Assembly (NCBI GenBank): GCA_016714015.1
Contig: JADJNZ010000002.1
Coordinates: 1-64,000 of the forward strand
Direction: 5' to 3'
Length of the DNA: 64,000 nt
DNA from: Gemmatimonadota bacterium
GTDB taxonomy: Bacteria; Gemmatimonadota; Gemmatimonadetes; Gemmatimonadales; Gemmatimonadaceae
Shown: in pieces, positions 53,675 to 61,051 of the stretch
How the letters are laid out: each line of letters opens with the position of its first letter
Numbering within the stretch: the first letter of the stretch is position 1
Made by a program: the position numbers and the translations under genes
The notes under the pieces: generated by a model
Databases searched by the model: none
The model's input: the letters and a program-made list of their open reading frames with translations, nothing else
What the model was told of the DNA's origin: nothing

Positions 53675-55951
53675 ATGTCCAACGAGCTCGACTACCGCCC
53701 GTCCTACCTTGCCGCGTCCATCGCGGCCGGGCTGACGTTCCTCCTCTACCTCATCACCCTCTCCCCCGAGACGGCGATGTGGGACACGAGCGAGTACATC
53801 GTGGCGGCCTACACGATGGGGCTCCCGCACCCGCCGGGGAATCCGTTCTTCGTCCTCATCGGGCGCGTCTTCACCATCCTGCCGATCGCGCCCACCGTGG
53901 CGATGCGCATCAACCTGCTGGCCGCGATCTCCAGTGCCGTCAGCGCCGGGATGTGGTTCCTGATCACCGAGCGGGTGCTGGTGGGGTGGTTCGAGAAGCG
54001 GTGGCAGCGGATCGTCGGCGGCGGGCTCGCGGCCCTCATCGGCGCCACGGCGTTCACGGTCTGGTCGCAGTCGGTGGTGAACGAGAAGGTGTACACCATC
54101 TCGCTCGTCGGCCTGGCGATCTCGGCCTGGCTGACGGTCCGCTGGTGCGACGAACCCGATGGCAAGAAGGCCGACCGGACGCTGGTCCTCCTCGCCTACC
54201 TCGCGGGCCTCGGCTACGCGAACCACATGGCCGGCATGCTCGCGATCCCGGCGATCGGCCTCGCGGTGCTCATCCGCAAGCCGGCGACGATCCTCCGCTG
54301 GCAGCTCATCCTCGCCGCCGTCGCGGCGATGTTCCTCGGCGGCAGCTCGTTCGCGACGCAGCCCATCCGCGCCGCGCACTTCCCCGAGATCAACGAAGGC
54401 GAGCCGACGGCCTGCCGCAACGGCCTCGAGTTCTCGTGCACCTTCAGCAAGGGCACGTACGACGCGTTCAAGTACAACTTCGACCGCGGCCAGTACGCCA
54501 AGCCGCCGGTGACCGAGCGCCAGGCGCCGTTCAAGGCGCAGATCGGGATGTGGTGGCTCTACTTCAAGTGGCAGTGGCTCCGCGACGCGCATGGGGAGAA
54601 CCCCGGCCTCCAGGGCGGACTCGCGGCGCTCTTCCTCGTGCTGGGCATCCTCGGCGGGTGGGTCCACTACCGCCGCGACCCTCGAAGCTTCGCGTTCTTC
54701 GGGCCGTTGATGCTCACGCTGACTTTCGTGCTCATCTACTACCTGAACTTCAAGTACGGCGCGTCGCAGGACCCTGAGCTCGGCCGCACGGTCGACCGCG
54801 AGGTCCGTGACCGCGACTACTTCTTCCTCTGGAGCTTCTCGGCCTGGTCGGTGTGGGCCGCGCTCGGGCTCGTGTACCTCTGGGAATCGATCGCCGTCCT
54901 CCTCGGCAGCGAGAAGGTGAAGGTCGGGCTCGAGACGTTCGACCTGCCGACGACGCGCGCGTTCCTCATCGCGTCGCCGCTGCTCCTCATCGCGTTCGTC
55001 CCGCTGGTGGGCAACTGGAACGCCAGCACGCGCAGCGGCCAGACCGACACGGCCGACTTCGCGATCGACCTGCTCAACTCGGTCGAACCGTACGGTATCC
55101 TCGTCACCGTCGGCGACAACGACACCTTCCCGCTCTGGTACGCGCAGGAAGTGCTCGGCATCCGCAAGGACGTGACGGTCGCGAACACCTCGCTGCTCAA
55201 CACCGACTGGTACACGCGGCAGCTGATCCGCCGTCCGGTGTTCGAGTATGACGAGGCGGCCGGCCCTGCCGCGTTCCGCGGCAAGACCTGGCCCAAGCCG
55301 ACCGGTCCGGTCCTGAAGATGACCACCGACGAGGCTGACCGACTCCCGTTGTACGAGGAGGTCCGCTCGCCGGTGCTCTTCAAGAAGGGCAACATCAATG
55401 CGCTCATCCAGCCGCGCGTGCTCCCGCGCGCGGAGATCCTCGTGCTGCGCATGTTGAACGACAACAACGAGCGCGCGGTGCACTTCAGCCGCACCTCGGC
55501 GGACCTCGCCGAGTCGCTCGGTCTCGGCGAGTACGTGGTGATGCAAGGCCACTCGCGCCGCGTCATGCCGGACACCGTCCGCGAGGGCGGCGGCATCGTG
55601 CGCATCGGAGGCGAGGGCTTCGTGAACGTGGACGTCTCGAAGGCGCTCTGGGACGAGTTCAAGGCGCCGGCCTCGCTCATCCGGAAGGGCGACTGGATCG
55701 ACCAGCCGTCGGCCGGCATCCCGTATCTCGTGGTGACGACGGGCCTCGCGACGGCGGAGGCGCTCATCCAGTCCGGGCGCGGCGCCGAGGCGAACGCGAT
55801 CATCGACAAGGCGCGCGACGTGGCGGTGGCGATGCGCTTCGCGGAGCTGGCGGCGGCGTTGCCGCAGACGAACGTGGCGATCCCGACGACCGACTCGAAC
55901 GCGCGCGTGACGGTACCGCTCCGTCCGCCCGCCGCTCCGCGTCAGCCGTAG
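53675..55951 (+). CDS. DUF2723-family polytopic membrane protein (GT117/protein O-mannosyltransferase-like)
   Basis: 758 residues. N-terminal hydrophobic region with the DUF2723 motif TLSPETAMWDTSEYIVAAYTMGLPHPPGNPFF given by position (residues 29-60; key acidic pair in WDTSEY), about ten membrane helices, then a soluble C-terminal half (GILVTVGDNDTFPLWYAQE, DVTVANTSLLNTDWY). The family belongs to the GT-C fold and may transfer mannose to proteins from a lipid carrier. A TAGCTT box lies at 53640-53645. Converges with the Hpt gene. Confidence 0.85.
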   Translation: MSNELDYRPSYLAASIAAGLTFLLYLITLSPETAMWDTSEYIVAAYTMGLPHPPGNPFFVLIGRVFTILPIAPTVAMRINLLAAISSAVSAGMWFLITERVLVGWFEKRWQRIVGGGLAALIGATAFTVWSQSVVNEKVYTISLVGLAISAWLTVRWCDEPDGKKADRTLVLLAYLAGLGYANHMAGMLAIPAIGLAVLIRKPATILRWQLILAAVAAMFLGGSSFATQPIRAAHFPEINEGEPTACRNGLEFSCTFSKGTYDAFKYNFDRGQYAKPPVTERQAPFKAQIGMWWLYFKWQWLRDAHGENPGLQGGLAALFLVLGILGGWVHYRRDPRSFAFFGPLMLTLTFVLIYYLNFKYGASQDPELGRTVDREVRDRDYFFLWSFSAWSVWAALGLVYLWESIAVLLGSEKVKVGLETFDLPTTRAFLIASPLLLIAFVPLVGNWNASTRSGQTDTADFAIDLLNSVEPYGILVTVGDNDTFPLWYAQEVLGIRKDVTVANTSLLNTDWYTRQLIRRPVFEYDEAAGPAAFRGKTWPKPTGPVLKMTTDEADRLPLYEEVRSPVLFKKGNINALIQPRVLPRAEILVLRMLNDNNERAVHFSRTSADLAESLGLGEYVVMQGHSRRVMPDTVREGGGIVRIGGEGFVNVDVSKALWDEFKAPASLIRKGDWIDQPSAGIPYLVVTTGLATAEALIQSGRGAEANAIIDKARDVAVAMRFAELAAALPQTNVAIPTTDSNARVTVPLRPPAAPRQP

Positions 55952-56295
55952 GCGAGCGGCTCCATCCAGGCGCGCGCGTCGATGAAGGCCGTGCCGGCCT
56001 CCTCGGTCCACTTGAGGAAGCCGGCCACGTCCCCGCCGCGCGCCGCGAGCTCGGCCGAGGCGCAGACCTCGGCGAGATGCATGGCCCCGAGCTGACGCGC
56101 GCTGGACTTGAGGGTGTGGGCGATGGTCGCCCCCAGCTCGAGGTCCCCGTGGTCGGCGGCCTCCTGCAGCCGCGCCGAATGCGCGGTGGCGAAGCGCACG
56201 AAGGTCGCCATCATCTCGCGCACGAGCTCGTCCCCTCCGATGGAGCGGATCTCGTCGACGGCGGGCCTGGCGTCAGCGGGGAGGGTGGTCGGCAT
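55942..56295 (-). CDS. Histidine phosphotransfer (Hpt) domain protein
   Basis: 117 residues forming one Hpt four-helix bundle. The phospho-accepting His is in IAHTLKSSARQLGA. A multi-step phosphorelay protein; its partner kinase and regulator are not in the window. Its stop overlaps the end of the DUF2723 gene by 10 bases. Confidence 0.85.
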   Translation of the reverse strand: MPTTLPADARPAVDEIRSIGGDELVREMMATFVRFATAHSARLQEAADHGDLELGATIAHTLKSSARQLGAMHLAEVCASAELAARGGDVAGFLKWTEEAGTAFIDARAWMEPLAYG

Positions 56296-56400
56296 GGGGT
56301 GGGTGGACGGGCGGTACCACGATGTGGCTTTCCGTCCCTACGCGCCAGACCCGGTGGGTGCTGTGATGGCCTCCCCACTTCTTGCCGGCGATCCTGCGGG

Positions 56401-56406
56401 TAGATT
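56401..56406 (+). promoter_or_regulatory. Putative -10 box TAGATT before tRNA-Ser(UGA)
   Basis: TAGATT ends 8 nt before the first tRNA base, the right distance for a transcription start at or near the tRNA 5' end. Confidence 0.5.
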
Positions 56407-56414
56407 TCGCCGTT

Positions 56415-56497
56415 GGAGGGCTGGCAGAATGGCTAATGCAGCGGTCTTGAAAACCGCCGACCGCAAGGTCTTACAGGTTCGAATCCTGTGCCCTCCG
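56415..56497 (+). tRNA. tRNA-Ser (UGA)
   Basis: 83 nt, class II. Acceptor GGAGGGC/GCCCTCC, anticodon loop CTTGAAA (UGA), long variable arm (GACCGCAAGGTC), T-arm ACAGG-TTCGAAT-CCTGT, discriminator G73. CCA not encoded. Confidence 0.93.
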
Positions 56498-56544
56498 TTC
56501 CCGATGATGACCGCGCCGCGTGGGCCTCTCAGGCCCCGGCCGTG

Positions 56545-57237
56545 ATGCAGGACGCTCCCGCCCGTCGGCCGCGGATCGCCCCCCTGCCCTTCCTGGTCGT
56601 CCTCGCCGGGCTCGTGCTGATGGCGATCCAGCTCGGCGCCGTCTGCGGCTCACGCGAAGCGGGATTCCGGGCGAACATCGTGGCCGACCTGCGGAATCTC
56701 GTGACGGCCCAGGAAGGACTCCAGGCCGACTCGGGCCGCTTCGGCACGGTGGACTCGCTCATCGCGTGGGGCCGCTACCGGACGTCCGCGTCCGTGCACC
56801 TCGAGCCGGTCGGTGCGAGCGACACGTCGTACGCGGTCCGGGGGCGGCACGAGTCGCTCGGCGACATCGACTGCACGGTGTCGGTGGGGCACGACGGGAG
56901 CCCCGACGGGGAGCCGCAGTGCACGCGGTTCGCACAGGAGACGGCGCACGATCGGCGCGCGATCCTCTACGGCGCCCTGCTCCTCGTCGCGATCGCCCTC
57001 GCGGCGCGAGGCGCATTCGTCCATCGCGGCTGGGGCACCGCGGGGCAGGCGCTGCTCGTCCTCACGCTCGCGCTGGCTCATCCGTTCTGGGATTCGTTGC
57101 AGGGGACCACGCGGATGAGTTGCCGCCTGGGCACGGCGGATCCCATCGCGCTCGGGCTGGCGATCTTCGCCGTGGTGTACCTCTTCCTGCGGTCGCGCAC
57201 GGGTGCCGCGCGCGAGGCACGTGCGCTCGGCGGATGA
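56545..57237 (+). CDS. Membrane protein with pseudopilin-like segment, function unknown
   Basis: 230 residues from ATG 56545 (earlier in-frame starts overlap the tRNA). First membrane helix LPFLVVLAGLVLMAIQLGAV, then FRANIVADLRNLVTAQEGLQADSGRF, whose key part DLRNLVTAQE resembles pseudopilin post-helix regions, but the GFTLIE signature is absent. Two cysteines follow (IDCTVSV, PQCTRF), then two or three more helices. Not a classical pilin. Confidence 0.6.
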   Translation: MQDAPARRPRIAPLPFLVVLAGLVLMAIQLGAVCGSREAGFRANIVADLRNLVTAQEGLQADSGRFGTVDSLIAWGRYRTSASVHLEPVGASDTSYAVRGRHESLGDIDCTVSVGHDGSPDGEPQCTRFAQETAHDRRAILYGALLLVAIALAARGAFVHRGWGTAGQALLVLTLALAHPFWDSLQGTTRMSCRLGTADPIALGLAIFAVVYLFLRSRTGAAREARALGG

Positions 57238-57302
57238 TCCGCCACCGCTTGCCCCACGCCCCGCGACCGGCGAGATTCACAGGTTCTGGGGCGACCCGGA
57301 AA

Positions 57303-57393
57303 GGAGACGTGGCCGAGAGGCTGAAGGCGGCGGTTTGCTAAACCGTTATACGGGGTTAAACCTGTATCGAGGGTTCGAATCCCTCCGTCTCCG
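57303..57393 (+). tRNA. tRNA-Ser (GCU)
   Basis: 91 nt, class II. Acceptor GGAGACG/CGTCTCC, anticodon loop TTGCTAA (GCU), long variable arm (ATACGGGGTTAAACCTGTAT), T-arm GAGGG-TTCGAAT-CCCTC, discriminator G. CCA not encoded. Confidence 0.93.
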
Positions 57394-57398
57394 TCGCG

Positions 57399-57431
57399 CG
57401 GGCCTGCCGGTGTGATCCGCCGGCAGGCCCG
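57399..57431 (+). terminator. Terminator hairpin after tRNA-Ser(GCU)
   Basis: CGGGCCTGCCGG (57399-57410) pairs perfectly with CCGGCAGGCCCG (57420-57431), followed by ttcgctatt. Confidence 0.75.
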
Positions 57432-57455
57432 TTCGCTATTCCCCGCCAGACGACG

Positions 57456-58919
57456 ATGACCGACGCCACCCCGCGCCTCCGCTTCGCCCCCTCCCCCACC
57501 GGCTATCTCCACGTCGGCGGCGCGCGCACCGCGCTCTTCAACTGGCTCCTCGCGCGGCGCACCGGCGGGAAGTTCCTCCTCCGCATCGAGGACACCGACA
57601 AGGCGCGCTCCACCGACGACTCGACCCGCGCGATCTTCGAGGGGCTCGAGTGGCTCGGCCTCGACTGGGACGAGGAGGTCGTCTTCCAGGGCGCGAACCT
57701 CGAGCGCCACCGCGCCGACGCCGAGCGCCTGCTCGCCGACGGGAAGGCGTACCGCTGCTTCTGCACCGCCGACGAGCTCGCCACGCGCCGCGCGGCGGCC
57801 GAGGCGGCGGGGGGCGCCTTCGCCTACGACCGCCGCTGCGACGCCCTCCCCAAGGCCGAGATCGAGCGGCGCCTCGCCGCGGGCGCGCCGTTCGTCGTCC
57901 GCTTCCGCGTCCCCGCCGGCGACACCTCGTGGGACGACCTCGTCCACGAGCGCATCAGCTTCCCGAACAAGGACATCGACGACTTCGTCATCCTGCGCTC
58001 GGACGGCACGCCGATCTATAACCTCGCGGTGGTCTCGGACGACATCGCGATGCGCGTCACGCTCGTGATGCGCGGCGACGACCACATCTCCAACACGCCG
58101 AAGCAGATCATGCTGTACGAGGCGCTGGGCGCCGCGCTCCCGCGCTTCGCCCACCTCCCGATGATCCACGGCACCGACGGGAAGAAGCTCTCCAAGCGGC
58201 ACGGCGCCACCGCCGTGGGCGACTACCAGCACCTCGGCATCCTCGCCCCCGCGATGGTCAACTTCCTCGCGCTCCTCGGCTGGTCGCCGGGCGGCGACTT
58301 CGAGGAGGTGATGACGCTCGACCAGCTCATCCATGCGTTCAAGGAGGAGGGGCTGCTCCGCAAGGCGAGCGTCTTCGACACGAAGAAGCTCGAGTGGATG
58401 AACGGGCAGCACCTCGCGAAGATGCCGATCGCCGAGGTGGAGTCGCTCGTCGCGCCGCTGTTCGAGAAGGCGGGGCTCGCGACGGTCGCCGACCTCGCCG
58501 CGCGGCGCGACTGGTTCCATCACCTGCTGGAGCTCCTGCGCGTGCGCGCGCGCCTCATCGACGAGATCGTCGCGCAGGCCGGTCCGTACTTCGCCGAGAC
58601 GGTCACGTACGACGCCGAGGCGGTCGCGAAGCAGTGGAAGGATCCGGTGGCCACGCTCGCGCTCATGACGGCGATGCGCGAGACCCTCGAGGCGCACGCG
58701 GGCTGGGACCCGGTCGCGCTCGAGGAGGCGATGCGGACGCTCGCCGAGGCGAAGGGCGTGGGCGCGGGGAAGCTGCTGCAGCCGCTGCGCATCGCGCTCG
58801 TGGGCGTCGCGGCCTCGCCGGGCATCTTCGACGTGATGCTCGTGCTGGGCCGCGAGCGGACCATCGCGCGCATCGCCCGCGCCGAGGCGACGCTGCGGGA
58901 GATGGCGCCGAGCGCGTGA
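57456..58919 (+). CDS. gltX: Glutamyl-tRNA synthetase
   Basis: 487 residues, complete. HIGH-type PSPTGYLHVGGARTALFN, the DTDKARS segment, RGDDHISNTPKQIMLYEAL, KMSKS-type KKLSKRHGATAV and a C-terminal all-helical anticodon domain. Charges tRNA-Glu (and, if GatCAB is present, may be non-discriminating). One base separates its stop from the LexA-like gene. Confidence 0.96.
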   Translation: MTDATPRLRFAPSPTGYLHVGGARTALFNWLLARRTGGKFLLRIEDTDKARSTDDSTRAIFEGLEWLGLDWDEEVVFQGANLERHRADAERLLADGKAYRCFCTADELATRRAAAEAAGGAFAYDRRCDALPKAEIERRLAAGAPFVVRFRVPAGDTSWDDLVHERISFPNKDIDDFVILRSDGTPIYNLAVVSDDIAMRVTLVMRGDDHISNTPKQIMLYEALGAALPRFAHLPMIHGTDGKKLSKRHGATAVGDYQHLGILAPAMVNFLALLGWSPGGDFEEVMTLDQLIHAFKEEGLLRKASVFDTKKLEWMNGQHLAKMPIAEVESLVAPLFEKAGLATVADLAARRDWFHHLLELLRVRARLIDEIVAQAGPYFAETVTYDAEAVAKQWKDPVATLALMTAMRETLEAHAGWDPVALEEAMRTLAEAKGVGAGKLLQPLRIALVGVAASPGIFDVMLVLGRERTIARIARAEATLREMAPSA

Positions 58920-58920
58920 C

Positions 58921-59541
58921 GTGACCGCGCCGCGCGAAGCCCTCACGCCGGTCGAGCGGAAGGTCTACCACTTCCTCATCGACTACCTGGCGGAACACAC
59001 GTTCCAGCCGAGCGTGCGCGAGGTGGCGCGGCAGTTCCGGATCCCGTCGACGAAGACGGTGACCGACCTCTTCGCGTCGCTGGAGCGGAAGGGCTACGTG
59101 CGCCGCGCCCCCGGCCGTTCGCGCGGGCTCGTCATCGAGGGCTTCGCGGGCGGCTCGCTCACGCAGCCGGTGCCGGTGGTGCGGCTCGACGTGGGCACCG
59201 CGCTCGTCACCGAGATGCATGTGACCATCGACCGCGCCCTGCTCCCGGCCGACGACTGCTTCCTCGTGCGGGCGGTGATCGAGGACGCGCCGGTGCATGC
59301 GGTGAAGCAGGGCGACCTGCTCCTGGTGCACCCGGGAGCGCGGGCGGCCGAGCAGGCGGCGGTGGTCGCGCGCGTGGGGGGCGCAGTGCTCGCCCGGACG
59401 CTCGAGCGGCGCGGGGCGCAGCTGGTGCTGCGCGCGCCACGTCCCGGCGCCGATGACATCGAGCTCGGCGCGACGGACGACTTCGAGATATTGGGGCCGC
59501 TCGTCGGCGTGCTGCGCCTGCCGACGGTCCAGCGCGACTAG
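58921..59541 (+). CDS. LexA-like transcription factor with degenerate S24 peptidase domain
   Basis: 206 residues from GTG 58921. A clean LexA winged-helix (LTPVERKVYHFLIDYLAEH, QPSVREVARQFRI, LERKGYVRRAPGRSRGL) joins a LexA-fold C-terminal domain (GDLLLVHPGARAAEQAAVVARV, EILGPLVGVLRLP). The catalytic Ser (GDSM in LexA) aligns with Asp122 (VIEDAPVHAV), the catalytic Lys with Arg159 (VLARTLERRG), and the Ala-Gly cleavage site with Val91-Gly92. It should not self-cleave, so it is unlikely to be a classical SOS repressor. Coupled to gltX. Confidence 0.8.
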   Translation: MTAPREALTPVERKVYHFLIDYLAEHTFQPSVREVARQFRIPSTKTVTDLFASLERKGYVRRAPGRSRGLVIEGFAGGSLTQPVPVVRLDVGTALVTEMHVTIDRALLPADDCFLVRAVIEDAPVHAVKQGDLLLVHPGARAAEQAAVVARVGGAVLARTLERRGAQLVLRAPRPGADDIELGATDDFEILGPLVGVLRLPTVQRD

Positions 59542-60431
59542 TTCGCGGGCGGCGGTGTGGTGGACTTCTGCTGCGCCTGCTGCGCCTCGCGACGTTCCTT
59601 CTCCTTGCGCTCGCGCAGGGCGCGCACCGCGGCGTAGAAATCATCGTCGCGCGCGCGGCGCTCGGCCTGCTCGAGGATCTCGTTGCGCATGGAGCTCAGC
59701 CGCCGCGCGCGGTCCATCGCGGTCGGGTTCCCCTGCACGTTGTTCATCGGCAGGAGGGCGAGCACGGCGGTGGGGATGGAGAAGTCGCCGAGCCGGATGA
59801 ACTTGGGATCGACGCCGTACTTCTTGCCGCTGCGCGAGGTGTAGGTCCAGTCGCCCGGCGCGCGGCCCGGGGCCGGCGCGGCGCGGTTGGCCGAGTCCAT
59901 GAACGCGATCGTCGCGGCGCGGAGCAGCAGCTCGAGCGAGTCGGCGCGGGTGAGCGGGATCATGGGGGCCTCGACCTCGCCCGACGGCGAGACCCAGAGG
60001 CGTGGATCGTTGAACGAGGGGCGAACGCCGGCGGTGGGGCCACCGCCCCCGACGAGCGGGCCGACACCGCCGCTCGGACGCGGCGGCGCGGCGGACGGTT
60101 CGGCGATGCCCGTGGGAACGCTGGTCGGCGCCGACGGCATCGGCTGGACGTTCGGCACGGCCGGCTCGCTGCTCGGGGCGCGCCCATCGCCGCCGGCGCG
60201 CGGCCGCTCGCGGCTCGGACTCGTCCGCTCCGGCACCGCCGTGATGAACGTGATCCGCTCCGGCATGACCGCGTTGCCGCGGTCGTCGCGGAGATAGTCC
60301 ATCGCCACCGGAACGATGAACGACGGCACGATGATGAAGAGCAGGACGATCTGCAGGGCGAACGCCGCCACCGACGCGCGCGGATCACCGCGACGCGCCG
60401 GGAGGAGCTTGATCGCCCGCTTCTTGCTCAT
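59538..60431 (-). CDS. TonB-like N-terminal domain protein of unknown function
   Basis: 297 residues from ATG 60431, overlapping the stop of the upstream hydrolase (ATGA). A basic start, one membrane helix (AFALQIVLLFIIVPSFIV), a TonB-type MPERITFITAVPE segment, a Pro/Ser/Gly-rich stretch (about 70-150), then a helical C-terminal half (LELLLRAATIAFMD, RKEKERREAQQAQQ). No TonB C-terminal domain. It may span the periplasm; the function is unknown. Confidence 0.6.
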   Translation of the reverse strand: MSKKRAIKLLPARRGDPRASVAAFALQIVLLFIIVPSFIVPVAMDYLRDDRGNAVMPERITFITAVPERTSPSRERPRAGGDGRAPSSEPAVPNVQPMPSAPTSVPTGIAEPSAAPPRPSGGVGPLVGGGGPTAGVRPSFNDPRLWVSPSGEVEAPMIPLTRADSLELLLRAATIAFMDSANRAAPAPGRAPGDWTYTSRSGKKYGVDPKFIRLGDFSIPTAVLALLPMNNVQGNPTAMDRARRLSSMRNEILEQAERRARDDDFYAAVRALRERKEKERREAQQAQQKSTTPPPAN

Positions 60432-61042
60432 GCCTCGGCCGTCACCGGGTTCGTCACCGTGCTCCACCCCACGATCTCGACCTCCACGACGTCGCCTGCC
60501 ACCAGGGGACCCACGCCTTCCGGCGTCCCCGTGATCACCACATCGCCCGGTTCGAGCGTCACCGATGCCGAGATGAACGCGATGAGATCGGGGATGGGGA
60601 AGACCATATCACTACTGAGTCCCCGCTGACGCACCTGACCGTTTACTCGCGTGATCATCTCGAGCGCGCCGAAATCCGGCGTTCCCTCCTTCAACGGCCC
60701 GATGGGACAGAACGTGTCCTGCCCCTTGGCCCGCCACCACTGCGGGTCGCTCTTCTGCAGGTCGCGCGCGCTCACGTCGTTCACCGCCACCACGCCCTTC
60801 ACCGCCGCCGCGCACTCGGCCGGCGTCGCGCGCTTGAGCCGACGGCCGATCACGAGCCCGATCTCGCCCTCGAAGTCCACACGCCCGATACCTGCCGGGA
60901 GCACGATGGCGTCACCCGAGGCGACGACCGAGCTCGCCGGCTTGATGAACACCAGCGGCGTGGTCGGGACCTCGTTGCCCATCTCCTTCGCGTGTTCGCG
61001 GTAGTTCCGCCCCACGCACATGATCTTGCCGGGTCTCTGCAT
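60428..61042 (-). CDS. Fumarylacetoacetate hydrolase-family protein
   Basis: 204 residues. KIMCVGRNYREHAKEMGNE, PLVFIKPASSVV, the metal-binding VDFEGEIGLVIGR, NDVSARDLQKSD and GDVVITGTPEGVGPL match FAH-fold enzymes such as oxaloacetate decarboxylase/tautomerase or ureidoglycolate lyase. It acts on a small diketo or keto acid; the exact substrate is unknown. Lies 9 bp after the helicase stop. Confidence 0.85.
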   Translation of the reverse strand: MQRPGKIMCVGRNYREHAKEMGNEVPTTPLVFIKPASSVVASGDAIVLPAGIGRVDFEGEIGLVIGRRLKRATPAECAAAVKGVVAVNDVSARDLQKSDPQWWRAKGQDTFCPIGPLKEGTPDFGALEMITRVNGQVRQRGLSSDMVFPIPDLIAFISASVTLEPGDVVITGTPEGVGPLVAGDVVEVEIVGWSTVTNPVTAEA

Positions 61043-61051
61043 CCTCGGAAT

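Noticed and set aside
53663..56011. A 782-codon frame on the minus strand
   Set aside because: Shadow of the intact DUF2723 gene, rich in Arg, Glu and His; no motif.
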